Assembly (NCBI RefSeq): GCF_963678635.1
Contig: NC_087069.1
Coordinates: forward strand, 24,108,303-24,172,302
DNA length: 64,000 bases
From: Symsagittifera roscoffensis
Taxonomy: Eukaryota > Xenacoelomorpha > Acoela > Convolutidae
Direction: 5' to 3'
Position 1 is the first letter of the stretch; each line of letters begins with the position of its first letter. The position numbers and the translations under genes are program-made. The notes under the pieces were generated by a model, which searched no databases, was not told the DNA's origin, and saw only the letters and a program-made list of their open reading frames with translations. Shown piece after piece: positions 1-12,300 of the stretch.

Positions 1-1
1 G

Positions 2-451
2 GTGGCAAGGATCGCACAAACTAATTACTACGATCCTCTCAAAGAGACTCGGGTAAAATGCGATGCGAGCCATAGCGGACTCGGAGCAACTTTAGAACAA
101 TCGATTAATGGGGACGACTGGGTAACAAGTGCATTTGCATCACGTTATCTCAATGCTCAAGAAAACAAGTATTCAACAAATGAGCTGGAACTTCTTGCAG
201 TCGTTTGGTCAGTTGATCGATTCAAACATTATTTATTAGGAAAAGAATTTACCCTAGCTACAGACCATAAGGCTCTTACATCAGCACTAGGGGAACACAA
301 ATCTAATAAAACGTATCAATCTAGACTCACAAGATGGGTAGACCGTTTACTACCTTATCAATTTAAAGTGGTTCATATACCAGGGAAAGATATGGAGATT
401 GTAGATTATTTCTCCAGAGACCCGATTGGGGGGGGGGGGACCGTGGCCTGA
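2..451 (+). pseudogene. Ty3/gypsy RNase H domain (partial, enters from window edge)
   Basis: This open frame carries the RNase H domain that follows reverse transcriptase in Ty3/gypsy Pol. Visible blocks are KCDASHSGLGATL (first catalytic Asp), ENKYSTNELELLAVVW (catalytic Glu), LATDHKAL (second Asp) and SRLTRWVDRLLPYQFKVVHI followed by PGKD and VDYFSR, in the order and spacing of the family. The enzyme removes RNA from the RNA-DNA hybrid during reverse transcription. The reverse transcriptase itself would lie before base 1. The frame is lost in a G-run just after VDYFSRDPIG, so this is read as a broken copy. The family call is firm. Confidence 0.9.
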
Positions 452-509
452 GTCAGAATTGGACCCGATTGGGGGTGGGGGGGAACCGTGGCCTGAGTCA
501 GAATTGGAC
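421..509 (+). repeat. 43-45 bp tandem duplication with G-runs inside the Ty3/gypsy element
   Basis: The unit begins CCCGATTGGGGG and ends GCCTGAGTCAGAATTGG and occurs twice, at 421 and 464. The two G-runs differ in length, so the second unit is in another frame. The duplication sits exactly where the RNase H frame is lost. Confidence 0.85.
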
Positions 510-1406
510 GAACATTTTGTGGTCGCATCGATTGATCAATTTCATGAAGCGCTTGACTGTCTAAACAGTCGGCTAGTTGATACAAATACTTTCATTAATG
601 ATGAAATTATTCTAGAACAATCTCAAGAAAGAAGCGCAATGAATGAAACACTGAACACGTCATCCCACGTTTGCTATAGCAACCGTCCTGTTCAAAAACG
701 AACAAAGCTCTACCGGAACGAGAACGGTCAAAGATAACGACTCTCAAATTGCGACCAAAACACTTTGAGCAAGATATCTAGTTGTATACAGTCGGTTGAT
801 ATTAAAAGCAACGAAAAAGAGAAATATTGAAGTGACACTGGAAAAAAATGTACGAAAGAAGAAATGGAGAAAAAATCGAAGACAGTAAAACTTGCGAATG
901 GGGAAAGTAGACGAACTCAATTGCTGGAACAAATAACAAACAACATTTCAGAGAACGAGAACAATACAGAGGGGAGGAACAGGAGATGAAAGTGAGTTCA
1001 GACTCTGACGTACCGCAAGTTGAGTGGAGCGTGACAACGAAAAAACGAAAGGACAGAAATCAACCAACATCGTCAGGGGAGGAACCAAAGAAATTAATGC
1101 GATTTTGGGATCTAGTACGATCCGAAAGAACTGACAGAGTCAAACCGGAAAATATGTTACAATTAGAAGTGTCGACGGAGTTGATCATTCCCCAAAGGGA
1201 TTCTACGAGTGTGAACGATTCAAAAATCATCGAAATAGACCTTACAGCGGATACGACCTCAGAAAGGAGCCTAGTTGCTGGAAGTGAGAGAAAATCAAGA
1301 CAGCAAGAATTCAGATAAGCAGAAAATCGAGAAAAAAAAATATTTAGCTCAATCTTTCGAAACTGTTCGATAGAAATCTTTCAGCAGAACTGACCACGGA
1401 GGATAC
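510..1406 (+). pseudogene. Spacer between RNase H and integrase of the Ty3/gypsy element
   Basis: Two open pieces (to about 737, and 986-1,318) lie between the RNase H end and the integrase zinc finger. They are hydrophilic and rich in Lys, Glu and Ser, with a KKRKDR basic run near 1,040. No domain is recognised. The distance (about 900 bp) is longer than the usual Ty3/gypsy linker, so extra or rearranged sequence may be present. Confidence 0.4.
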
Positions 1407-2100
1407 GTGGATGGACAGGTTGCGGAGGGTCATAGAGCGAAACGACCGGCACAGTTTCGAGCTAATGGGGGTTACACGAATTCTTCATGGCATCAGAGGA
1501 CAGTAGTGGACGATTGCATCGTAGTAGACGGAAGACTGGCGGTGCCAGGACAATTGCGTCCCGCAGTTTTAAAGAGAATACACCGCGGCCACCCAGGACA
1601 GGAGGCGATGCTAGATGTGTCCAGATACCTGTGGTGGCCACATATGCACAAAGACATTATGAACATGGCGGAGGAATGTAGAACTTGTACTCGCTACGGT
1701 AAGAATGCTAAATATATTATACCAAATAACGCTCTCGCAGCCGTGTCAAGAACTTCAATTAGACTAGGCGGGACCGCTAGAGGATACTAAAGGCAAGAAA
1801 ACCTACCTACTAATAGCCATAGATAGATTTTCGAAGTTCCCGTCGGTAAATCATCAGTGAAATTTCTTCGAACATATATTGATACACATGGGATCAGAGA
1901 ATCCATTAGAACTGATCAATTCTCGAGCTTCAAAGGCAAAACGATGAAGAAATTTTGTACGGAAAATAACATTGAACAAAAATTCTGTCCCGTAGGGGAC
2001 CACAGAGGGTGTGGCCTAGTTGAACGAACAATTCAAACGATTGGACGAGATTGTTTCGTCAATAAAACTTGCACTGAGCACAATAGTTCGAGATCTTAGT
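1407..2100 (+). pseudogene. Ty3/gypsy integrase, zinc-binding and catalytic core remnants
   Basis: The first frame has the H2C2 integrase zinc finger: HRGHPGQ (two His), SRYLWWPHMHKDI, then CRTCTRYGK (two Cys). Further on, in shifted frames, are KTYLLIAIDRFSKFPSV (core strand with the first catalytic Asp expected just upstream), then FLRTYIDTHG and IRTDQFSSFKG (second Asp), and GLVERTIQTI (catalytic Glu). The protein would join element cDNA to chromosomal DNA. At least two frame changes and stops separate the finger from the core, so the copy is dead. It is read on the same strand as the RNase H upstream. Confidence 0.85.
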
Positions 2101-3420
2101 TGGAGCAAACAAAAAACGATTCAATGTTTGCCAATCGAAGCGCATTTCGGACGACTCCCGAAAACTGAAATTAAAATTCTAAGGGATTCGTTTATTAAAA
2201 ATTCTGATCGAAGTGGAATCGGCGAGAGATAGAGCCCGGGCGACAGCGCTGAAAACGCTATTAGAAGCTAATGCAAGGTGGAATGAGACAAGACGGGACA
2301 CCTCCGCCAATGACCTGAGAAGAGTGGTCGACGAAGTCAGTACAATCAATCCGGAATTACGAAAGGAGCTTTGGTATTCGTGGTAATATGGTTTCATTGA
2401 AGATAAACCCCAGGAGGCAGAACTCGAACTATCAGGGTCTCCAAATCTGTTGAGAACAGGAAGAGTGAGAAAGCACTTACAAACCCATTAAAAGGCAAAG
2501 GACAGTCAGAGCCGCCGCACACAGTGAAAACGGCTGCTGGTGCAGTATTAGAAAAACGATATCGCGAAAGCAAAAATTGACATAGCGAGCAAAAAGAAAA
2601 AAATTAGGAGAAAGGAAATACAAGTAGAAGGCCACACAGCGGAGAGCCTAAAACTAAATCCAGGTAGAAGGTAAATGACAAACAACCAGTAAATAGTGAC
2701 TTAGACGCATTACCTGATTCACCAGAAAAATCGACGAAAGCCGCAACGCTATTCCAAGATAGCGATTTCAAAATTCAGCATCACTTCGAAGGATACGGAG
2801 GTGAACGGGGGTCTCAATCTTTCAATAAAAAGGGCAAAACCAAACAATGCGGGACCAGTAATAGAAAATTCGACAAGTGTGGTACCCAAAGGAACCAAAC
2901 AAAGTAACAAGAAACAAACGTGTCAGGAGGCAAGAAGGCAAAAACCTGCAGCAACAGCTCTCGAGACAAATCAACCCAACACAAAAGATAAAGGATTATC
3001 GTCATCCACTGCAGAGGCAGTCATTCCCAGCACGTCTACACTAAAGAAAACAAATGATGATAGCAAAGACATTACAAGGGACACACCAGCAGAAAAGATT
3101 TTAGAAAGGTTTCAGAGCCGAGATTTAACTTCAAACGAATGGAACAAATTAGCGGACCAAGTATTAACGAGAGGAGTTCAGAAAGCAGCGGAAGACATTT
3201 TGAAATCTACAGATAGAGAGGGTGATTGCAACATCAACGCTCCCCAGGATTTTCAGATGAGTCCGGTGACAGCGACGCTACAGTGCGACGAAGTGAACGG
3301 ACCACCAAGAATAAGGTACCAAGCAGGTATGGGAATCCTTATAAGCATTCAGTCAAGTTGGTCAGCTCTAACCAGGGTTTGATAGATACAACAAAGCAGC
3401 TCTCGAGGCTTATCGAATAA
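2101..3420 (+). pseudogene. Ty3/gypsy Pol C-terminal region remnants
   Basis: Several short frames follow the integrase core. The longest (2,801-3,382) is hydrophilic and Lys/Thr/Ser-rich and has no recognised domain. Near 3,260-3,350 another frame reads RRSERTTKNKVPSRYG, which resembles the basic Arg/Pro tail (RRS.R..K.P.RYG) common at the end of Ty3/gypsy Pol. Assignment rests on position and this tail. Confidence 0.5.
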
Positions 3421-3723
3421 AACTGGCAAATTTTCGATCAGACGTGAACAAACCGGAAGAGACAAACTTGGGCCTACATGAGAAACATTTGTTAAGACGA
3501 AAGTTCGGCAGTGAAGCATTGGACATTTCGAAAAGCTGGAATGCATTGTGGCGTGTTCCTCTGATTGTAGAAGATGATATTCCTGACAAATAAGAGAAAT
3601 GCTAGTAAAGACAGCCTGAAACAAATTTGCTCTACAAAACTCAGTAAAACTTAGTATAAAACTCATATTTAATTATTAAATTTTGTAAGTGTAGTATAGA
3701 AAATTTGTTTAACCCAGGGGGAG

Positions 3724-3910
3724 TGTGGTACAGCACTTAGTGCAAGTGCAGTAGCCATTGTGATATTGCTGCACACTGACCTTGGGACTCATATTGTTAT
3801 TTGTAATTATGCTGTTATATTGTTATTAACTTAGTATCAAGGTCACTTGTTCTACCTAAAAAACAAAACACACCTTATTAATAAGAGAAAAATCGCTTCT
3901 TTCATTGACA
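3724..3910 (+). repeat. 3' LTR of the Ty3/gypsy element with preceding polypurine tract
   Basis: A purine tract (AGGGGGAG, about 3,716-3,723) is followed at once by TGTGGTACAG, and a TG...CA unit can be closed at TTCATTGACA (3,910), giving about 187 bp. The position after the Pol tail fits an LTR. The 5' LTR lies outside the window, so the right end rests only on the TG/CA rule. Confidence 0.6.
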
Positions 3911-6092
3911 CCTAACAAGAAAACTTGAGCGCAGTTTGAATCGTTTTCATTTATGAACACCAAGCAATTGGTGATTATTTATTGACAAGGGCTGCAATGA
4001 AAGTGTTTTGAAATTTTCACTATACAAAAGGGTCAAGGGTTTTCCTTTCGGGTCAGCTAAAATCTGAAGTTCATAAGTGATTAGGAGAAATGACTGCAAG
4101 ATTTAACAAAACTTTATTCATGAAAGATTGAATTGAAGTCGTATCAAACTAGCGTTCAAATGGAAACGATATTTATATTTATTTTCAAGTTAGCATCTGG
4201 AACAAAATAGAAGCCGAAAGATAAAAAAAGAAAGTATTTTACAAAGCAAGCACTTCAGTTATAAATTCAAACAAGAAATCAAAAATCCATGTTTATGATT
4301 TGAAATTGAAATTCAATGTAGATCTCCACCGACCAGATGATAACCCGTCAGTGTCTGAGAAAGTGAAAACTACCTGGAGGGAATAGTGAAATTACGACTG
4401 TTTGAACATCCACTTATTTTAATTCAATTTAGCAATTCAATGCATCAACACAACCTGCGATTTAGTATTACAATTCATTATAATCCTTTAGTTGTCAATT
4501 ATAGAATTTGCTATTAAATTATCACATTATGCAGCATTTAACTTTCTCATAATTTTTTAAATTATATGTTCGTCCGCCATAATACAAACTTTTGTTAATT
4601 TTTGTTTCATATTTAATTTCTCGTCGCGTGATTATATTTATTGCCGTGAAAACAAACCATCGTGATATTGTGATACATTTATACATTTTTGTTGCATGTA
4701 TTTGACAACTAAAACAAAGTTGGAGCATCAATGATCTAAATTTAACTCAAATCGGGACATTATAAATCTGCTTAAGGCATGAAATTTGAACTTGCTTTAA
4801 TATATGGCTGGTGAAATCCATTACTAGTTAAGTTGCATATGCAGTCAATGAGATAAACACATAAAACTGAGCACATTATTACATACACTTCCAAACTGAT
4901 GTCAAATAAAAGGGATCCGCTAGATTCTTTGAAATATGTATGGCAACCTATTAAAGTGTGTTTGCCGTGTGTAAATTTTGGGCATCAAAATCAGGATTTC
5001 ACTATATAGCTCAGAATATAACTAACAAACGAAAGAAATAGGTTTATAAATACTGTGTTATAGTTTGGGTTATAACAAATGTGATCTATTGATTTTAGGG
5101 CAAACTTTATTTAAGAACAATCAGAACAACAATAAACTCAAAATGAACTTGAAAGAGGTTCTTCCACTTGTTTTGAAAAAAAAAAATAGCTCCTATTTAC
5201 CACAGTAAACTTCGACAACTTATTTGTAATTTTTCTTAAAAGCCCAGCGCGTTATTCGTGAATGAATTTGATGAGAACGTTGTCATAATGGTGAATGTTT
5301 CGAAGCATAGTTTTCAAGGAACACTTTTTTGAATAGTAAGCACCCAAGCAGACGAAACAATTGATTGAATAAAAACATCTTGAAGCATTTAAAGCGTGGA
5401 TGACAAAGAGCAATAATTCATGTCAATCAATTCATCAAATTAAGTTCAACATTTCAAAAATATTTCAGGTCACAGTGTAACAAAATTCATAAAAATTCAG
5501 CGCAATATATTTATAATTCATTCTGCTTACACATGACAATATTTTGATCAAAATTAACAATTTTCGAATTTTTTTTTCTGTTTTTGAAGGTTCGCAATCA
5601 AATTTCATACTCGTAGCATGAATGAGGACTGATGTTTCGTAACACGTTAGTTCATCGGAAAATGATTTGAAAATATTTATCGCCAAATTGATCTTCAAAT
5701 GCACATAGATCATAATAATTTCAGGGAATTGTTGTTTCGAAATGTTTTGTCAGTCGATTTTTGGTATTATTTGAATCAACATTTCTATTATTTGTTATGA
5801 AAGGAAGTGATAAGAACATCCTTTAAATTGTTTTTCTTGATAATGATGTTGTCATTGCTCGCTCCAGGAGGTTCGGAGAGAAGATGTTGCTCTTTCCTAT
5901 CCTGTTTCATGTTTCGTTATCAGCTGTCAAATTGTGCCTTTATTTTATCGGTCATTTGGGGATAACATTGCGACATTTGAGACGGCTAGGGAAGAAGTTG
6001 CTCGTTGTTGTTGTTTTGATTTTGTTGCCTTTGTTTTGTCTGTTTTTATCAGCTTTATTTTTAATTTTAACTGTAGGCACAATTATGGACTA
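3911..6092. other. AT-rich intergenic stretch, no gene seen
   Basis: I found no ORF with a recognisable product, no tRNA-like fold and no strong repeat. The right end must hold the 3' UTR of the integrin gene, which reads leftwards into this region. Convergent placement with the Ty3/gypsy element. Confidence 0.6.
5939..6059 (-). promoter_or_regulatory. Candidate poly(A) signals of the integrin gene
   Basis: On the minus strand AATAAA occurs at 6,059-6,054, only about 35 nt after the integrin stop codon, and again at 5,944-5,939, about 150 nt after it. The second gives a more usual 3' UTR length. In such AT-rich DNA the hexamer is common, so both are only candidates. Confidence 0.3.
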
Positions 6093-6337
6093 CTAGGCTG
6101 CACTAGTGAAATCAATTGGTTTCCTCGTCATCTCCTGGTCATCATCCACGTACTCCTCATCTTGGATATCATCTTGTCTGATCAAATTCGGATCCCTCTT
6201 GGTGAAGAAGCCTCTTCTGTAAAGCACGACTATGACGATGGAGACTACGGCAATTGATACCAGCAGCGTCACTATCACTATCCACCAGGGGAACGGAGCC
6301 CCGGCTGAGATCACCTCGGTCGTCAACGTCTCCCCAC
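6093..6337 (-). CDS. Integrin alpha exon 16: membrane helix, GFF-x-KR tail, stop
   Basis: Acceptor ATCTTAG|GTGGGG. It encodes an extracellular stalk, the helix PWWIVIVTLLVSIAVVSIVI with VVLY, and the tail RRGFFTKRDP followed by an acidic stretch (DDIQDEEYVDDDQE). In the family GFFKR lies at the inner membrane face and contacts the beta subunit; here a Thr stands between GFF and KR. Confidence 0.96.
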
Positions 6338-9300
6338 CTAAGATTTAACCAAAGTGAAAAGATCATTAGTGGAGTGTAATTCAGCTGAAAACATCATATC
6401 TTCGTATAAACGTCTTTCTTTCGGATGTGAACAAAACCAACCTAATTTACCTTTTCTTTATGTCATATACCTTGACCAAAACTGGATTTAGGGTGGAGGG
6501 ATGCGCCCCCTGGGCAACCCAACTTCGTAAGGCGCCAATATACTTTGGAAAGTTACTAAGTTATTCTGGTTCAACGATCGATAGAAGAATGTAGACAAGA
6601 TATAGATAGTTGTAAAAAGATATCAACAAATTAACAGTAACAAATTCCATATACCGTCGTCTGATGCATCGCTGCTTAACCCTCTGGCTGAAAAAAAAAC
6701 GCTCTCACATAGCTCCAAGCTCGAAACTTTTCGCAAAACTTATCAAAAACAAAATCATGTAGGTTTTGAGTAGTTTTAACAGCTAAATAAGCGCATACAA
6801 CAATGCTTACCTGTCTTATTGGCTTTTTGTTCCGACTTTCGATACGAGAGTAACGGAATATTTGTGCTCGGGGTAGGTTTTTTTTTCTTCAGACAAATTT
6901 CGACTTTTTAACTAGCCATTTTTGACGGAATTTTTTTAATATCATTCGAAAGCTATTGTTGTCTTGAGCCTAAATTTGAAAATATATTTCACCTGTGATC
7001 ATTTTTCGTAAAGTTATGAGGGTTTAAAGATTGACATTTTGACCAATTTGGGACAATTAACGCGCGATATAATTCGCGCTATTAACGCGTAAGCGGAGAT
7101 TTTATTCGTCTTAGAAATCATTCCAAATTGGTTGAAAGAAGCTTATTTGCCATAATTGATTTGTTACAAGGAGCGAAATCTATTGTTTCGTACTTTAAAT
7201 GGTGTGTGGGGGATGATTTTCATAGAAACATTTTCAAATTTTAGAAATTTTTTTTCTTCATTTTATTTCATTTCAATTAATTTTTTTTTTTTTTATTTTG
7301 TTTATGTTATTACTGCTCTATAAACTTTAAAAGGCAGCCGTACTATCTGGGCTTCGCCCTGATACGAGCAGTCTTGTTTATCTATAAAATGAGACTGGTC
7401 TACAAACCGGTTAAACTCGAGTTTCCCGAAGTATCGATTTAATCACGAGTGAACGGGATTTAATATAATATATCATTCGACACCAATTGTTGTTTTTTTG
7501 ACAAATTGATGCAATAAAACACAAATTGTCAATTTTTCATACTGCCACTTAATGCAGTTATTTACGCTAGAAACTTTTGCTTTTCTAAACGGTCTGATTT
7601 GTCATTTTTAACCAGTTGTTGCTTTTCGATCGATTGTCGCTTTCGGACAATTGTCGCCACACCACAACTTGACTGGCAGATGAACTGACCTGAGGGATTT
7701 TCGGGTTTCTTGTAGAGATTGGTCTGGTAGTCTGGCTCTCCTACCACCTGGTAGTCAGTTTTGAACCACAAATCACTCTGTCTGTTAACAAGAGAAGTCC
7801 ACGCCTTCTCGTCAACATACGTCACCTAGAAATGTAGGAAACATGAATCTTGTTAGCAAAAAAAAAACAGTTACTATGAAACGAAAAAATGACCAAATAA
7901 AAATGAACATAACAGAAACGTATTAAAGTTCGTTTATAATCAACATTACTCCCCCCCCCCCCCCCCCCTCCAAAAAAAAAAAAAAAATCCCGCACACGGA
8001 CTCTTTTGGCGCAGATTGGTGGAACCACCCTTGACTAATTGAAAAGTGTCTGTGACGCCATATTGTATTTAAAATAGTCAATCTTAATATTTATCTTTGC
8101 ATAGCAAATAAAATTTGAAAATATTCGTAGTATTTTAAGATTTTAGAGCCTTTGGAACACCAGGAAAAAAAAACTAAAAAAAGGAGAAAAAGGATATCTA
8201 TGAATCAAAAACCAAAAACACACAATAGTAAATACCCCTTGAAACTCAATGATAAGCATTGTGTGATTACTTTGATTCCGATGGTGGTCTTCGCCTTGCT
8301 GCCCAGTTCCTTCACAGTGCATTTCACAATCTGGCACTTTGAGCTGGAACACTTATTGTCACTGTCAACTAACTTGTCCGTTGTGCACTCGTCGCGCTAA
8401 AACAAGACATACTCAATAAATGGATGCAAGTTAACATTCTCCAGCCGATCCTGTACGGGACGTGTCAAAGATTCTTAGAAGCAAAAACCAAACAAACGGT
8501 ATCAAAAATTTGCACAATTTAACGTCTGAAACTTAAAAAAAAAACAGAGCTTCGAAAATACAATAAAAAAGTTTCTTTTAAATTTTTAACGAGTTCCATT
8601 TTTTTTCAAATAGACAAGAAACAGATGGAAAAGAACCAATGAACGCATGAAAAAGAAAAAAAACCGAGAAAAAAAGCTCTTTGAATTTCTAGAACAATTT
8701 ATGATTGCCGCTTTTTTGATAATATGAACCCAACCAGAGAAAACTGGATCGAATAGTAAAGTTTTTATTCCTCTGGAATTCTAAAAATTGAATTCCATTT
8801 TCGAAACTAGAAAACGTTCACGTTTTTTCGCGCCATTTCCATGTTCGTCTTTGGAATGATATTCAATTGAACTCAAAAATGGCATGTATACCTGATTGCG
8901 TTCATAAAGGCATCATTAGGCATGAATGCACATCTGTAGTTATTAGAGCATTTTAAGACTTTTTCCAAAAAAAAACACCAAGACCTTTGTAAGAGTCTTC
9001 AATGCGTTCATTACTCTTAAATAACTAAATCCAAAGGTAAAAAGCTTATTATGATTCGGTATCTGAAAAAAAAAAACTCATTTTCATAACTGAAAATCGA
9101 TTGCGTTCCTTGTGACCTTTTCACTTTTGCTGTTCGATAGTGGAGTTCGCCGCCTTCTTTCTAAAACAAAGCCAAAGGAAGTGTATAAACAGAGGTGAAT
9201 CGGAGCTTCCACCACTAGCGATACCACACAGGTATACATAGCATTGCAAGCTACCAGACAGAAAATGAGACAAAAGCCACTAAAAAAATAGAACATTTCT

Positions 9301-12300
9301 CAAAAAATATAACTACAAAATTTTCAGAAATTTGTCTGGAATGATGTTCAATTTGACAAAAAACAGCCAAAAAACACAATAAATGGCGTTTAATAAAAAT
9401 TCAGACACAAAAATTGATCGGCAACTGAGCCGCCAAAAGTTGTTAAGATTCCCGCTGAGCAAAACAGTTTTCAATTGAAAAACTTTTGAAAGTTCCAAAA
9501 ATCTATTTTTCCTTCAAAAGAACGCTTAACTAGGTCACTAACTCGATAAAACATAAGCAAAAACAATTGAAATCAAACAAACAGCCAAAAAAACATAGCC
9601 AATCGAAGATTGGAACAGAGTAATGAACGCAAGTAAACATAAAAAAAAACACTGACATTCTTGAAAAAATCTCAACTTTCGAATTTCAAAAAAACAGATG
9701 CTTGTTACGCTCCTTGAATTTCTAGAACAACTTATGATTGCAGCTTTTTTGATAACATGAACCCACCTAGAGAAAACTGGAGCAATAGGTAAAGTTTTTA
9801 TTTCGCTGGAAATCTAAAAGCTAAATTCCACTTTCGAAACTAGAAATCACTTTCAGCCGATGAATTTCAATTGATCTCAAAATGTGCATATATACCCAAG
9901 TGCATTCATAAATGCATCTATACGTATGAAGGCACATTTGTAGTTATTAGAGACTTTTAAGACTTTTCCTAAAAAAACCAAATAAGCAAGACCTATAACA
10001 GAGTCTTCACTACGTTCATTACTCTTAAAAATTACATCGACCAATCAGACTACTTCCATTGATCTAAAAAAAATAAAAACTATTTAAGATGTGATAAATC
10101 ACTTCGATCTTAGACCCTCGAAAGATTTTTCCTCAGCTTATTCAATTAAAAATTGACTTTTCTAATTAGTGCACCTCGAACTTTGGAACAGAAAATTGCC
10201 ATCACCAAATCGTTTTATTTACAGCTTTGAAAAGGCAAATTGGTGTCAAAAGTGGCCATTTGCTCTTGAGGCATCTCATAGTTATGCAATTTGCCTTTTA
10301 CGACTCACATGCCCATTTTCGCTTGTATTGCAAATTAAATTGATATGCCTAATTAATCTGTTTAACAAGGAACTTCTCACCTCTACTGTGACGTTGAAGT
10401 CTTGACTGTATGGCGTGTAAATGGTTACTTCGGTCTCGCCAATCATGGATGTTTTGGTGTTCTCCAAAGAAAATGTATACTGCAGACTATTTTTCTTTGC
10501 AAAGGGCGTCTTCTCCGCTACAACTCCCGATGTTTTATGCGACTGAAGCATTAAAAAAACTAAACATTGTGTCCTTCTATATATTTTCCAAATCTTATGG
10601 TTTTAAAAGACATTTTTATTTCTCTGACTTTCGAAGAAAGTATTAACTATTTGTGATTCAAATCATTCCACATTATATTGAGCCAACCTTTACTTGATTC
10701 TAATAATTCTTTACAAGACGCAAAATGAATCACTATGTACATGATATTGCGCGTGCAGACGGACTATTGCAATATATTACTAAAAACACTACCTAAATAA
10801 GTATTTTATTAAGGTTCTTTAACATTTAACCAGTGTGAAACTCACATTTAATTGGGCCTCGTATTGGATAACAATCTGGTCATTATCTTCTTCCACCCCT
10901 TCGCCCTCCTTCTCAATGTTGGCCCAAGTCAATCTGTAGTTCAGAGGCAGCACTGCCATCCCGCTCTCTCCTCCCGCCAGCCGATCCCCGCTCATCGCAA
11001 TTGTGATTTTTGCAATTGTGAATTTTCTGTCCTGCACGAAGAAACAACTGATCACTTCTCCCTCTGAAACACAGCCAACAGACTGTTGAAAAAGGCAAGA
11101 GAACTCGGCAAACAAAAATATCACCAAGTATTAAAAAAAATAATTATTTTAAAATTAAGTATTTTAATTCCATTTATCATTAATTAGCAATTAGCTGAAA
11201 TACGAACTAGTATGTGTTGAATTTTAAGATTTTTCCTGAAAATAAAGCATCGCGATCTATATAAGAGTCTTCACTACGTTCATCGATTCTTAAAAACTGT
11301 GTAAATAGGTTACTTTTTATTCCTAAAAACCTCTGAAGTTTGAGGTCATTCAGGTTTTTTTCCGCGCAGTCTGTACTTTTGCTATTGCAGCGTACTTTTG
11401 CTTCAATTTAGCAAATGAAGTTGAATTGAAACTAAAATGGAATCAAAAGTCAAACGAGGGAAAATCAAATTTACAGCTTAACGAAATTTTCAAGCTTTTT
11501 CCTACAAACATAGCCAACAGAAATTGAAAAAGAGTCAATAAACGCAAGGAAAAAGAAAAAAATAACCTAAAAGCTTTTTGAATTTCAAGACCCATCTGTT
11601 TGAACTTATCTGATAAAATTCAGTCAATTTGAGCAAACTGAATCAAAAGATGGAGTTTTTAATCCTCTGCAAAATTGAACATTTAAACCCATTTTCGAAT
11701 TAAAATCCACATTTCAAGTGACCCTTACACTTTATCTGTTCGATAGTGGAGTTTGCCTTCCTTTTAACAAAGGAAAAGAACAAAACTTAAGAGAAATGTA
11801 AAATCAAACCGCCAAAAACCAAATTTGAGAATGAACAAACTTCAAGACTTTTTCCTGGAAAAAAAGCTACGTTTATGACTCTGCATCAGAGCAAGAATTG
11901 GCTTTCGATTTTGTATATGACTATGAAACAGCTTCACATTAAAAAACATGCAACCTACAAAAAAGAATATCCACTCCGTCAAAAACGTACAGTTGTGTTG
12001 CTTCATATTGATTTCGAGTAAGAATTAGTTGTTCCGTTGCTTTGATGTCAATAACTGTAGATATATATTTTGAAAATTGGTTAAAAAAACTCCACTTTGA
12101 ATGAAAACTTAGACGCCCGAAAAACTCAAAACCCCAAAAACAATTTCCAATTAAAAATTAACTGAAAATTTGGTCGATTCAAAAGCATAAAAACATTGAA
12201 TACAGAACTTTTTTTGAAAATCTACAATTTTAAAATTTTGCGCAGATTTTTGTCATGCATGGGCATAAGAATCGAGCATCAGCATCCAAATCAGCAGTGA

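Noticed and set aside
7822-8028. 68-codon ORF with a poly-Gly and poly-Phe run
   Set aside because: It is a translation of the poly-C/poly-A tract inside an intron.
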